Positions 34,299 to 41,580 of a stretch of 64,000 bases of DNA are shown here, one piece after another. A program made the translations under genes and the position numbers. The number at the start of each line of letters is the position of its first letter. The stretch's first letter is position 1. Where the stretch lies: assembly GCF_028288205.1 (NCBI RefSeq), contig NZ_JAQBOD010000061.1, positions 1 to 64,000 on the forward strand, written 5' to 3'. The stretch is from Mucilaginibacter sp. (GTDB taxonomy: Bacteria; Bacteroidota; Bacteroidia; Sphingobacteriales; Sphingobacteriaceae). The notes under the pieces are model-generated. The model saw nothing but the letters and a program-made list of their open reading frames with translations, was not told the DNA's origin and did not search any database.

Positions 34299-34463
34299 TT
34301 ATATTACTCCCGGCCTCGCGCCGTCAATTGGAGGCATATCTTTTATATAAACAGTTTTTTTATTTGAAGCATTTTTATCCTTTTCAGGTTGATTTACCTG
34401 TGATTGCTTCCTGTTTTCCTTTTGTCGATTACCGCTTCCGGAATTTTGATTATTCGTTTTCAT
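34299..34463 (-). CDS. 54-residue disordered protein, paralogue of its neighbour
   Basis: The frame MKTNNQNSGSGNRQKENRKQ onward to DMPPIDGARPGVI is polar and lysine-rich with a short hydrophobic strand (KTVYI) near the end. Its first 16 residues share M1, N4, Q6, N7, G11, N12, R13 and E16 with the 93-residue protein encoded just upstream. Each gene has its own terminator. No function can be assigned; the paralogy supports it as a real gene. Confidence 0.6.
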   Translation of the reverse strand: MKTNNQNSGSGNRQKENRKQSQVNQPEKDKNASNKKTVYIKDMPPIDGARPGVI

Positions 34464-34480
34464 AGCTTTGTTTTTTAAGT

Positions 34481-34509
34481 AAAAAAGGCTATTGGGGATA
34501 GCCTTTTTT
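34481..34509 (-). terminator. terminator of the 93-residue protein gene
   Basis: AAAAAAGGCTAT (34481-34492) pairs with ATAGCCTTTTTT (34498-34509) around TGGGG. Six T residues follow on the minus strand. It separates the two small paralogous genes. Confidence 0.85.
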
Positions 34510-34534
34510 GAATTTAAATTAACTATTTTAAGTC

Positions 34535-34816
34535 TTACAAGCTTTCAGTACCCGGCTCATGCCCTACCATGCGGCCGGTTCTTCGTCCTTGCGGACGGCT
34601 CTCAAAATCAGCTTTTCCAGGTCCTTCAACCGGGAATTCTTTTTGATTTGGCGGGGTAACATCATTTTGTTCGCTGTACGAAGTATCATTACCCTTATTA
34701 TGTTGTTGTTGCTCTCTTTGTGGAGCGTATCCTGAACCTTCCTGTTCTGACTGGTGCCTTTCAGGAGTTTCGTCTGGTCTATTACCCTTTTGGGGGTTTT
34801 GTTTATTCGGTTCCAT
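34535..34816 (-). CDS. 93-residue hydrophilic disordered protein
   Basis: The protein has no hydrophobic core and consists of Gln, Glu, Pro, Gly, Asn and Arg (for example EGSGYAPQREQQQHNKGND). It ends RRTGRMVGHEPGTESL. It shares eight of its first sixteen residues with the 54-residue protein encoded downstream. Proteins of this composition are often stress-linked, but that is only a guess. Confidence 0.65.
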   Translation of the reverse strand: MEPNKQNPQKGNRPDETPERHQSEQEGSGYAPQREQQQHNKGNDTSYSEQNDVTPPNQKEFPVEGPGKADFESRPQGRRTGRMVGHEPGTESL

Positions 34817-34998
34817 AGTTTTATTATTAATTGTTAATTAATTAACCGCCATAAACGTGCCAATTTTTTCCGTGTGAGAAATTAAATTAATAATAAAAAT
34901 ATGCTTGTCGAGCGATGGTGCGCAATCGCAAATAAGCTAAGCACTTATGCAAATTCGTGGTTACTTTGTCCCGCGCGATGAATTATAAGGGTTGTATT

Positions 34999-36135
34999 TT
35001 ACGCGTTTACCGCAAACAGCTCGCGTACTTTATTTACTACAAAATCTATCTCTTTTTTAGTATTATACTTAGAAAAAGAAAATCTTACCGACGGCCTTAT
35101 GCTGCTGGCTCCAATACCCGTAAGTACATGCGAGCCTATATCTGTACCCGAGCTGCAAGCGCTGCCGCCTGATGCGGATATACCGGCTATATCCAGGTTA
35201 AACAATAACATATCGGCCAGTTCTGTTTCGGGGAAGGAAACATTTAATATAGTGTATAAGCTTTTATCTTCGCCTGTCTCGCCATTAAATTGAACACCCG
35301 GTATGGTTTCTTTCAATTGGTTTGCCATATAGGTTTTTAAACCTTGTATATATTGGCAGTGTTGTTCCATATCAGCATAAGCAAGTTCCAAAGCTTTGGC
35401 CAAACCTGCAATACCATACACGTTTTCGGTACCACCCCGCATATTACGCTCTTGCGATCCGCCGTATATCAATGGTTTAATTTTTATTTTATGGTTGATA
35501 TACAAAAAACCAACACCTTTAGGTCCGTGAAATTTATGAGCGGCGCAAACTAAAAAGTGAACCTTAAGCTTACCCAGGTCATGCCGAAAATGCCCCATGG
35601 TTTGTACCGTATCGCAATGAAAAATAGCGTTGTATTGCTCGCACAGGTTCCCTACTCTTTCAATATCAGTAAGCGTGCCTATTTCGTTATTGGCATGCAT
35701 TAATGATACAAAGCTGCGCTCGTTATCTTGCAATAGTTTTTCAAGTTGGGCATAATCTATATTGCCTTTACTGTCAACATCAATAAAGCTCAACTTAATA
35801 GTGCCGGCCTTTTCCATAGCCTCAAGCGTATGAACAACCGCGTGATGCTCTATACGGGTAGTTATAGCATGAGTAATATTATTATCTATAATACCGCAAC
35901 GTATGGCGGTATTATCGGCTTCGGTACCGCTGCTGGTGAAGAATATTTCGGCAGGCGAGGTATGTAGTAAATTAGCAACAGTTTTACGCGACTTTTCAAC
36001 CAATGCCCGCGCCTCTCTCCCATGCGAATGTATTGATGATGGATTACCATAATTGTTTTCCATCACATCACACATAACTTTCATTACTTCCGCATCAAGC
36101 GGCGTTGTAGCAGCATTATCAAGGTATACCCTCAT
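34999..36135 (-). CDS. cysteine desulfurase (IscS/NifS type)
   Basis: The 378-residue PLP enzyme takes sulfur from cysteine for Fe-S clusters or thiolation. It shows YLDNAATTPLDAEV, NPSSIHSHGR, TSSGTEADNTAI, the PLP lysine in CAAHKFHGPKGVGFLY, the GGSQERNMRGGTENV loop and the active-site cysteine in GGSACSSGTD. Its length and cysteine context fit the group I (IscS/NifS) branch rather than SufS. Its partner scaffold is not nearby; an HscA-like chaperone is about 8 kb away. Confidence 0.93.
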   Translation of the reverse strand: MRVYLDNAATTPLDAEVMKVMCDVMENNYGNPSSIHSHGREARALVEKSRKTVANLLHTSPAEIFFTSSGTEADNTAIRCGIIDNNITHAITTRIEHHAVVHTLEAMEKAGTIKLSFIDVDSKGNIDYAQLEKLLQDNERSFVSLMHANNEIGTLTDIERVGNLCEQYNAIFHCDTVQTMGHFRHDLGKLKVHFLVCAAHKFHGPKGVGFLYINHKIKIKPLIYGGSQERNMRGGTENVYGIAGLAKALELAYADMEQHCQYIQGLKTYMANQLKETIPGVQFNGETGEDKSLYTILNVSFPETELADMLLFNLDIAGISASGGSACSSGTDIGSHVLTGIGASSIRPSVRFSFSKYNTKKEIDFVVNKVRELFAVNA

Positions 36136-36152
36136 CAGTTAACTTTATTTAT

Positions 36153-36230
36153 TACTGAGTGAATTAGCGAATGAGTGATTGAGTGAATGTTTTTTACTGA
36201 ATGATTGAGTGAATTAGCGAATGATGAATG
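36153..36230. repeat. word repeats (GAGTGAATTAGCGAATGA type)
   Basis: GAGTGAATTAGCGAATGA is followed by GTGATTGAGTGAATG and then a second near copy in which the words are shuffled. Inverse forms of the same words occur at 20650-20690 and 36460-36478, and inside a coding sequence at 43522-43556. Confidence 0.65.
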
Positions 36231-36272
36231 TTAATAAAACAGCATCATATTGCACTCTATCAATCCATTTAC

Positions 36273-36456
36273 TCATCCCATCATACACTTTTCAATCATT
36301 ATTTTATTTTTATTTGTTATGGTTTTCCTGGCAGACGATGTAACTTTTAGTATTTCGTTGCACTCTGTCATTAAACCGCTTATTTCACTTTTTGTTATAA
36401 TATCCGCCAATCATAATCTCCATCCAAAATGCACTTTCATCCGCTTCCTCAACTAC
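36273..36456 (-). pseudogene. remnant of a four-helix-bundle (S23/IVS-type) protein gene
   Basis: On the minus strand the frame starting at 36456 reads VVEEADESAFWMEIMIGG and then meets a stop. The +1 frame from about 36404 continues DIITKSEISGLMTECNEILK and TSSARKTITNK to a stop at 36273. Joined, these match the C-terminal helices of four-helix-bundle proteins related to those in 23S rRNA intervening sequences (EADES.FW.E typical). The N-terminal half is missing and replaced by word-repeat DNA. It is a truncated, frameshifted pseudogene. The rest of the 36136-36476 gap is repeat. Confidence 0.7.
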
Positions 36457-36476
36457 TAAATTCACTCAATTACTCA

Positions 36477-37865
36477 TTAACTGAGTTGTAATATTTCCTT
36501 TATATCCGCAATGATCTTGTTAGCTAAATTATTAGCTACCGTTTCTGAATTACCCTCAGAATAAATACGAATTATCGGCTCCGTATTAGACCGGCGCAAA
36601 TGTACCCATTGTTTATCAAACTCTATTTTAAGCCCATCAATTGTTGAATGTGGCTGGTCTTTATATTTATCTTCTACCTTTAACAATAACGCGTCAATAT
36701 CCATTTCAGGTGTAAGCGTTATCTTATTTTTCGAGATAAAATAATTAGGGTATGAACTGCGCAGCGTTGATATAGACTTGCCATATTTAGCCAAATGCGT
36801 TAAAAACAAAGCTATACCCACCAAAGCATCGCGGCCGTAATGCAATTCCGGATAAATCACCCCACCATTACCTTCGCCACCTATAACTGCGTTAACTTCC
36901 TTCATTTTATTAACCACGTTAACCTCGCCTACGGCGGCAGCATGATATTCGCCACTTGCCTGCTCTGTAACATCGCGCAAAGCACGGGTTGATGATAAGT
37001 TAGAAACCGTATTGCCTTTTTTATTTTTTAAGATATAATCGGCAACGGCAACCAAAGTATACTCTTCACCAAACATATTACCATCCTCGCAAACAAAACA
37101 AAGACGGTCAACATCCGGGTCTACGGCTATGCCTAAGCTGGCATTTTGGCTTAATACTTCTTTTGATAATGCTACCAAATTCTCAGGCAAAGGCTCCGGA
37201 TTATGCGGAAACTCGCCATCAGGCTCGCAAAATAATTTATATACCGTTTTTACACCCAATGCCTCCAGCAATGCCGGTACAAATATGCCGCCTGTAGAGT
37301 TAACACAATCAATTACTACTTTAAAATTGGCTTTTGCTATAGCGCCCACATCAACCAATGGCAGGGCCAGTATCTGGTTAATATGTTTTTGCAGGTAGCT
37401 GTCGTCAAATTTAACCTTGCCTAAAGCATTAACTTCGGCGTAGTTAAAATCACTGCTTTCGGCAATTGCTAACACCTCTTCACCATCTGCACCACTAATA
37501 AATTCACCATCAGCATTTAATAGCTTCAAGGCGTTCCATTGTTTGGGATTATGGCTGGCGGTAAGTATAATACCTCCGGCAGCTTTCTCTAATGGTACAG
37601 CAATTTCAACCGTTGGGGTTGTAGACAAGCCAATATCAACTACATCAATACCTAAGCCCTGCAATGTACCGGTAACCAGATTATTCACCATGCTGCCCGA
37701 AATACGCGCGTCGCGGCCCAATACTATCTTGTTTATACCGGTTTTTTTAACAGCCCAGGCGCCATATGCCGAAGTGAATTTTACGATATCCACCGGCGTT
37801 AAACCCTCGCCGGCTGCACCGCCAATAGTGCCGCGTATACCCGAAATTGATTTTATTAAAGTCAA
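36477..37865 (-). CDS. glmM: phosphoglucosamine mutase
   Basis: The 462-residue enzyme converts glucosamine-6-phosphate to glucosamine-1-phosphate for peptidoglycan and LPS. It has SISGIRGTIG at the N-terminus, the phosphoserine loop GGIILTASHNPKQWNALK, the metal site GIAVDPDVDRL, the sugar loop GGEGNGGVIYP and the phosphate loop RRSNTEPIIRIYSEG. The serine is the one in TASHNP. A -7-like box lies 25 bases upstream of the start. Confidence 0.93.
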   Translation of the reverse strand: MTLIKSISGIRGTIGGAAGEGLTPVDIVKFTSAYGAWAVKKTGINKIVLGRDARISGSMVNNLVTGTLQGLGIDVVDIGLSTTPTVEIAVPLEKAAGGIILTASHNPKQWNALKLLNADGEFISGADGEEVLAIAESSDFNYAEVNALGKVKFDDSYLQKHINQILALPLVDVGAIAKANFKVVIDCVNSTGGIFVPALLEALGVKTVYKLFCEPDGEFPHNPEPLPENLVALSKEVLSQNASLGIAVDPDVDRLCFVCEDGNMFGEEYTLVAVADYILKNKKGNTVSNLSSTRALRDVTEQASGEYHAAAVGEVNVVNKMKEVNAVIGGEGNGGVIYPELHYGRDALVGIALFLTHLAKYGKSISTLRSSYPNYFISKNKITLTPEMDIDALLLKVEDKYKDQPHSTIDGLKIEFDKQWVHLRRSNTEPIIRIYSEGNSETVANNLANKIIADIKEILQLS

Positions 37866-37889
37866 AATATCATCGAATTATTAACGGGG

Positions 37890-37897
37890 CAAAAGTA
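37890..37897 (-). promoter_or_regulatory. putative -7 box (TACTTTTG) of glmM
   Basis: On the minus strand TACTTTTG fits TAnnTTTG, 25 bases before the glmM ATG. Degenerate CCCC/GGGG palindromic repeat DNA lies just beyond, at about 37925-38000. Confidence 0.4.
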
Positions 37898-38002
37898 AGG
37901 ATATTTAAGCAATATACTATCAGCCTCTAAATCTCCACTTGAAGGGAAGATTTTTTATTGACATTTAAAAGCCCTCTCTTCCGCGGAGTAAAAACAAAAA
38001 GA

Positions 38003-38440
38003 TTATTTTACCAATCCGCCCTCTACCATTTCTTTCATCTTACCAAAAATAGCCTGCCAGTTTTGTTCGGAATGCTCTTTAGCTGCTTCGTCCTTAATAT
38101 TTTCCTGGCCTATCTCAAGCGTGGTTATGCCATCTTTTTCTTTTAGGTCATAACTTACATTCTGATAATTTTCGGGTTTATCTTCTGTTCCGCCCATACT
38201 GCTCCAGTAACTGTATTTTACATAAGTACCCGGCGTTATTTCTAAAATAGTACCATGATCCTCATAAGCATGACCCTCCCACTCACCACTCCAGATGATT
38301 TGGCTGCCTTTTTTCCAGTCGGATTTTACATTTGTACCAAAAAAGTATTGTTTTACAATTACAGGGTTGGTTAATGCTTGCCAAACCTGGTCGGCCGGCG
38401 CGTTAACGGTGATGGATGTTTTTAAATTTAGGTTTGCCAT
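38003..38440 (-). CDS. SRPBCC (AHSA1-like) domain protein
   Basis: The 145-residue protein is a single START-like hydrophobic cavity domain with the AHSA1 signatures TSITVNAPADQVWQALTNP, ADQVW, and the C-terminal helix SEQNWQAIFGKMKEMVEGG. The ligand is unknown. It follows a WYL-domain regulator on the same strand by about 80 bases. In this phylum such regulator and SRPBCC pairs are common, which suggests that the regulator controls it. Confidence 0.85.
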   Translation of the reverse strand: MANLNLKTSITVNAPADQVWQALTNPVIVKQYFFGTNVKSDWKKGSQIIWSGEWEGHAYEDHGTILEITPGTYVKYSYWSSMGGTEDKPENYQNVSYDLKEKDGITTLEIGQENIKDEAAKEHSEQNWQAIFGKMKEMVEGGLVK

Positions 38441-38521
38441 GATTGCTTTAGTTAGTATATGTTAAACAGCTATTTATGTTATCTGTTTGCAAATAAACAA
38501 CCGGCAATTGACAACCCTATG

Positions 38522-39481
38522 TCAGTAGGTTACAGCATTAAAGTTTCTTTGCAGTAGTTTTTCGGCGAGTTGCCGCACCCGGTCTTTAAGGCTATCGGGT
38601 GTAATAATTTCGGCCTGTTCGCCAAACATCATGTACCAACGGGCAAAACCCTCTAACGAGTTGGTTAAAAAAGTCATTTCAATGGTGTCGTCAACTTCCT
38701 TTTCTGATATAAAACCGCTATAATATTTTTGGTTCTCTAAAAATCCATGGATACACTTTTCAACAATAATAACTACAGCTTCCAGTTCTTTCTCCTTTGC
38801 AGTTTGTGCTATATACGCTTTTAAATCGGGGTGCTCATTGCTATAACACTCATCAGTAACTGTTAGATTTTTTATGCGGTCGATCCTAAAATCACGATAA
38901 TCCTTTCTTAAACGGCAATAAGCTATCAGGTGCCAATAATTGGCTAAATAAAATATGCCGATAGGTTCAACATACCTTTTAGTATGTTCCTGGCTATGCC
39001 GGGCAAAATAATTAAGTGCTAAAACCTTTTTTTGAGCTATGCTATATAAAACAGTCTGAATATGATCATTAGCCGGCATTGCAGGTTGATTTACTGTTTT
39101 TAAAACCGCTATCCTGTCATCCATTCCTTCCAGCAGGTCCTTTTCGGTAGTTTTTAATATTGCCCTAACCTTGTACATAGCCGATTTGTACTGCGCCATG
39201 GTAGATGCATCCGTTAACTTCTCAACAAATTTTTCGGCAGTTAAAAACGCGGTGGCTTCTTCTTTGGTAAACATTACCGGCGGCAAGCGGTAGCCATCCA
39301 TTATAGAATACCCAACCCCGGCCTCGCCAATTAAGGGGATGCCGGCTTCTTCAAGTGTTTTTATATCGCGGTAAACAGTGCGCAAACTAATGTTAAACCG
39401 TCCGGCAATATCAGCAGCCTTTACAACTCTGCGCGATTGTAATTGTATTAAAATAGCTGAGATGCGGTCAATGCGATTCAT
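38522..39481 (-). CDS. HTH/WYL-domain transcriptional regulator (YafY type)
   Basis: The protein is 319 residues from MNRIDRISAIL. An N-terminal winged helix (RVVKAADIAGRFNISLRTVYRDIKTLEEAGIPL) is followed by GYRLPPVMFTKEEA and a WYL region in which the strand reads NYWHLIAYCRLRKDYRDFRIDRI. WYL domains sense ligands such as nucleic acids or small molecules. The in-frame upstream codons give an unlikely start. The SRPBCC gene downstream is its likely target. Confidence 0.9.
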   Translation of the reverse strand: MNRIDRISAILIQLQSRRVVKAADIAGRFNISLRTVYRDIKTLEEAGIPLIGEAGVGYSIMDGYRLPPVMFTKEEATAFLTAEKFVEKLTDASTMAQYKSAMYKVRAILKTTEKDLLEGMDDRIAVLKTVNQPAMPANDHIQTVLYSIAQKKVLALNYFARHSQEHTKRYVEPIGIFYLANYWHLIAYCRLRKDYRDFRIDRIKNLTVTDECYSNEHPDLKAYIAQTAKEKELEAVVIIVEKCIHGFLENQKYYSGFISEKEVDDTIEMTFLTNSLEGFARWYMMFGEQAEIITPDSLKDRVRQLAEKLLQRNFNAVTY

Positions 39482-39577
39482 GTAGTTAAAGTATAAATTT
39501 TCAGGCAAACTATCGTAATTAATTGCAAATTATCTAAATACATTAATTAGGCCCACAGTTTTCTTTATATTGCCCTT

Positions 39578-40579
39578 ATGTATAATCGCCGTAAGTTCAT
39601 TAAAGTGTCGTCCATTAGTGCTTCGCTAACCGCATTATTTGCATCTGCTGCTGCCAGATCTGTTTTAAATATTCAACACGCAAATTATCCTATAGTTATC
39701 TCTACCTGGGATTTTGGTGTTGCAGCCAATAAAGAGGCCTGGAAAACACTGTCAAAAGGTGGCCGCGCACTGGATGCTGTTGAGGCCGGGGTAAAAATAC
39801 CAGAGGCTGATCTGAAAAATCATAGTGTGGGCAGAGCAGGGTATCCTGATAGGGACGGGCACGTTACTTTGGATGCGTGTATAATGGATGAACAAGGCAA
39901 TTGCGGTGCCGTAGCCGGCATGGAAGACATAGCGCACCCTATATCGGTAGCGCGCCTGGTAATGGAAAAAACTCCACACGTTTTATTGGTTGGCGATGGT
40001 GCCCGGCAATTTGCACTGGAGCAAGGTTTTAAATCAGAGAAATTATTAACGCCCGAATCTGAAAAAGCATGGAAGGACTGGCTTAAAAAGGCCGAATATA
40101 AGCCGGTTATGAATAGTGAAAACCAAATGCCCGGCGGTAAATACAACCATGATACTATTGGTATGCTGGCCATTGATGCCAAAGGAAATATATGCGGCGC
40201 CTGTACTACCAGCGGCATGGCCTTTAAGCTGCGCGGCCGTGTTGGCGACAGCCCTATAATTGGCGCGGGCCTGTATATTGATAATGAGGTTGGCGGCGCA
40301 ACATCAACCGGGGTTGGCGAAGAGGTTATACGTAATGTAGGCAGCTTTTTGGTAGTTGAACTGATGCGCCAGGGTTATTCGCCGCAGGATGCATGTAAAG
40401 AAGCGGTTAGGCGTATCATCAAAAAGAAACCCGAAGCTGCTAAGAAAATACAAGTTGGTTTTTTAGCCATAAATAAAAAGGGCCAGTATGGTGCTTATGC
40501 TATTCAAAAAGGATTTACGTTTGCTGTTTGCGATTCAAAAAATCAGGATCTGGTTATTCCTGGTAAAAGTTTTTATTGA
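39578..40579 (+). CDS. glycosylasparaginase (N-terminal nucleophile hydrolase) with Tat signal
   Basis: The 333-residue precursor starts with a twin-arginine signal (NRRKFIKVSSISASLTALFA) and is therefore probably exported folded. The core has TWDFGVAANKEAW, GYPDRDGHVTLDACIMD, and the self-cleavage site HDTIGM in which T193 becomes the nucleophile. GRVGDSPIIGAGLY and GVGEE follow. Family members cleave the bond between asparagine and N-acetylglucosamine in N-glycans. The gene stands between a divergent regulator and cutC. Confidence 0.93.
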   Translation: MYNRRKFIKVSSISASLTALFASAAARSVLNIQHANYPIVISTWDFGVAANKEAWKTLSKGGRALDAVEAGVKIPEADLKNHSVGRAGYPDRDGHVTLDACIMDEQGNCGAVAGMEDIAHPISVARLVMEKTPHVLLVGDGARQFALEQGFKSEKLLTPESEKAWKDWLKKAEYKPVMNSENQMPGGKYNHDTIGMLAIDAKGNICGACTTSGMAFKLRGRVGDSPIIGAGLYIDNEVGGATSTGVGEEVIRNVGSFLVVELMRQGYSPQDACKEAVRRIIKKKPEAAKKIQVGFLAINKKGQYGAYAIQKGFTFAVCDSKNQDLVIPGKSFY

Positions 40580-40648
40580 AAAAGCCCGCTATTGCAAACA
40601 TTTTCCTTATAACCTATATTTACACTCAATTAGCCCCTGTTATTAATT

Positions 40649-41398
40649 ATGATCTCCCTCGAGATTTGCGCCAGTTCCATTACTTCGGCTTTAGCGGCGC
40701 AGGAAGGGGGCGCTATAAGAGTTGAGCTATGCGATAATTTATATGATGGGGGAACAACGCCATCGCCCGGACAAATATTAACAGCCCGAAAATTATTAAA
40801 AATTAAACTGTATGTGCTGATACGCCCGCGTGGCAGCGATTTTTTATACAACGATATTGAATTTGAAACCATGCTTGCTGATGTAAAATATTGCATTGAA
40901 GCGGGCTGCGACGGTATTGTAACAGGTATATTAAAAGCTGATGGATCAATAGATAAGAAGCGTTGTACACAACTGGTACAATTAGCTAAACAGGCAGGAT
41001 TAGGCGCTACATTTCACCGGGCGTTTGATATGTGTGCCGATCAGTTCAGGGCGATGGAGGATATTATTGAGGTAGGATTTGAACGTATTTTAACTTCTGG
41101 CGGAAAGAGTACAGCGATAGAGGGATCGCGCACCATAAGTGAACTGGTTAAAAAAGCCAACGGGCGGATAACCATTATGGCCGGCAGCGGCATAACCGAA
41201 ATAAACGTTGCCGACCTTATTATATTTACCGATGTAAATGAAATACACGCTACTTTGTTAACCCGGGTAAAAAGCAAAATGCAATACATCAATGACCGTA
41301 TAGTTATGGGCAGCAGCTATGGCGATGAGTATTCTTTTGATACCACCAGTGCCGAGCGAGTAAGAAATGTACTGAAAAAGGCAAACGCGGGGGTGTAG
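40649..41398 (+). CDS. cutC: CutC family protein
   Basis: The 249-residue TIM-barrel protein has the family motifs LEICASSITSALAAQEGGA, RVELCDNLYDGGTTPS, VLIRPRGSDFLY, GCDGIVTGIL, TFHRAFDM and ERILTSGGKSTA. CutC was named for copper homeostasis in E. coli, but its biochemical role remains uncertain. It begins 69 bases after the glycosylasparaginase gene and may be co-transcribed with it. Confidence 0.92.
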   Translation: MISLEICASSITSALAAQEGGAIRVELCDNLYDGGTTPSPGQILTARKLLKIKLYVLIRPRGSDFLYNDIEFETMLADVKYCIEAGCDGIVTGILKADGSIDKKRCTQLVQLAKQAGLGATFHRAFDMCADQFRAMEDIIEVGFERILTSGGKSTAIEGSRTISELVKKANGRITIMAGSGITEINVADLIIFTDVNEIHATLLTRVKSKMQYINDRIVMGSSYGDEYSFDTTSAERVRNVLKKANAGV

Positions 41399-41456
41399 TA
41401 TAGCTACAACGATATACTCCCGGCTATGCCCTTATAAAAACTTCATATAAAATTTA

Positions 41457-41576
41457 CAATTACTTAGAAGCTGTTCAAGTTTCATATATGAATAACAAAT
41501 AAAGCGTCATTGCTTCGTTCCTCAATGACGCCCTGTTATTGTTTTTAAACAGATTCTTATAAGTAATAATAAAAGT
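41457..41576. repeat. nested palindromic element with CGTCATTG core
   Basis: The inner arms GCGTCATTG (41504-41512) and CAATGACGC (41523-41531) are perfect. Outer imperfect arms are ATTACTTAGAAGCTGTTCAA and the inverse of TTTAAACAGATTCTTATAAG. The core is a shortened version of the element at 21673-21804. Confidence 0.65.
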
Positions 41577-41580
41577 ATTT

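Noticed and set aside
36250..36459. A 69-codon plus-strand frame between cysteine desulfurase and glmM
   Set aside because: It is the antisense shadow of the minus-strand four-helix-bundle remnant and has no protein character.
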